DNA of 12,028 bases from Acinetobacter sp. (GTDB taxonomy: Bacteria; Pseudomonadota; Gammaproteobacteria; Pseudomonadales; Moraxellaceae), in the NCBI GenBank assembly GCA_030152275.1, contig JASLHF010000178.1:1-12028 (forward strand), read 5' to 3'. This document shows positions 11,988-12,028 of the stretch, in pieces (the first letter of the stretch is position 1; every line of letters begins with the position of its first letter). The notes under the pieces are model-generated. The model did not search any database and had not been told where the DNA came from. It worked only from the letters and a program-made list of their open reading frames with translations. Made by a program: the position numbers and the translations under genes.

Positions 11988-12028
11988 ATGAACTATACTC
12001 ATCTCACTCTAGAAGAAAGATATCAGAT
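11988..12028 (+). CDS. IS30-family transposase, first 13 codons (3' end outside window)
   Basis: The frame starts at ATG 11988 and reads MNYTHLTLEERYQ before the window ends. The T-H-L-T-x-E-E-R-Y-Q pattern is the conserved beginning of the N-terminal helix-turn-helix of IS30-family DDE transposases, which are common in Acinetobacter. Only 13 codons are visible, so the catalytic domain and intactness cannot be judged. There is no clear Shine-Dalgarno sequence directly before the ATG, consistent with low expression. Confidence 0.7.
   Translation, partial: MNYTHLTLEERYQ

Larger units (their letters stand above)
11893..12028 (+). mobile_element. Left end of an IS30-family insertion sequence (cut by window edge)
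   Basis: The transposase start at 11988 identifies the element. In IS30-family elements the terminal inverted repeat lies roughly 50-100 bp before the start codon. The AAATGAAGTGCAACAGAG stretch (11900-11917) has the GCAACA core often seen in such ends. The exact left boundary (about 11893) and any target duplication cannot be fixed without the other end. Confidence 0.55.

Overview
The window looks like chromosomal DNA of an Acinetobacter-type gammaproteobacterium. The base composition is AT-rich and the genes are ordinary single-gene units: PadR, LysR and Lrp/AsnC regulators, alpha/beta hydrolases, a type I methionine aminopeptidase away from rpsB, a BrnQ carrier, a GltS carrier and the first codons of an IS30-family transposase. 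The genus is inferred from protein style and was not tested by a search.

Layout. At 2-511 lies the end of a PadR regulator. It is followed by an alpha/beta hydrolase (715-1617) and a LysR regulator (1726-2631) whose promoter carries a perfect 9-bp inverted repeat. A minus-strand map gene (2956-3750) and plus-strand brnQ (4104-5390) are divergent. A long AT-rich gap leads to an 81-residue two-helix membrane protein (5972-6217) with an unusually symmetrical upstream region. A minus-strand four-helix membrane protein (6606-7097) is divergent from a second hydrolase (7222-8085), which ends in a clear terminator. An orphan Lrp/AsnC regulator (8385-8870) follows, then a gene-free stretch (8871-9246) with strong RNA-like secondary structure and a self-contained promoter-to-terminator unit of about 70 nt. 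Two minus-strand genes close the region: a secreted Sel1-repeat protein (9247-10155) and gltS (10388-11611). The right edge is the left end of an IS30-family element.

How the parts relate. There is no long operon. Most genes have their own promoter and terminator, and the regulators sit beside genes they may or may not control. BrnQ (branched-chain amino acids) and GltS (glutamate) are both sodium-coupled amino-acid importers. The Lrp-family regulator lies between them, but no direct link is visible in the DNA. Two short minus-strand reading frames without start codons (2814-2942 and 6479-6616) read like C-terminal tails of lost genes, so the spaces between conserved genes have been turned over.

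The least explained parts are the compact multi-stem structure at 8926-8985, the putative small RNA at about 9059-9127, the paired inverted repeats around the promoter of the 81-residue membrane protein, and the brnQ leader, where a near-perfect Shine-Dalgarno sequence sits 74 nt too far upstream. I found no CRISPR array, tRNA, rRNA or recognisable defence system.
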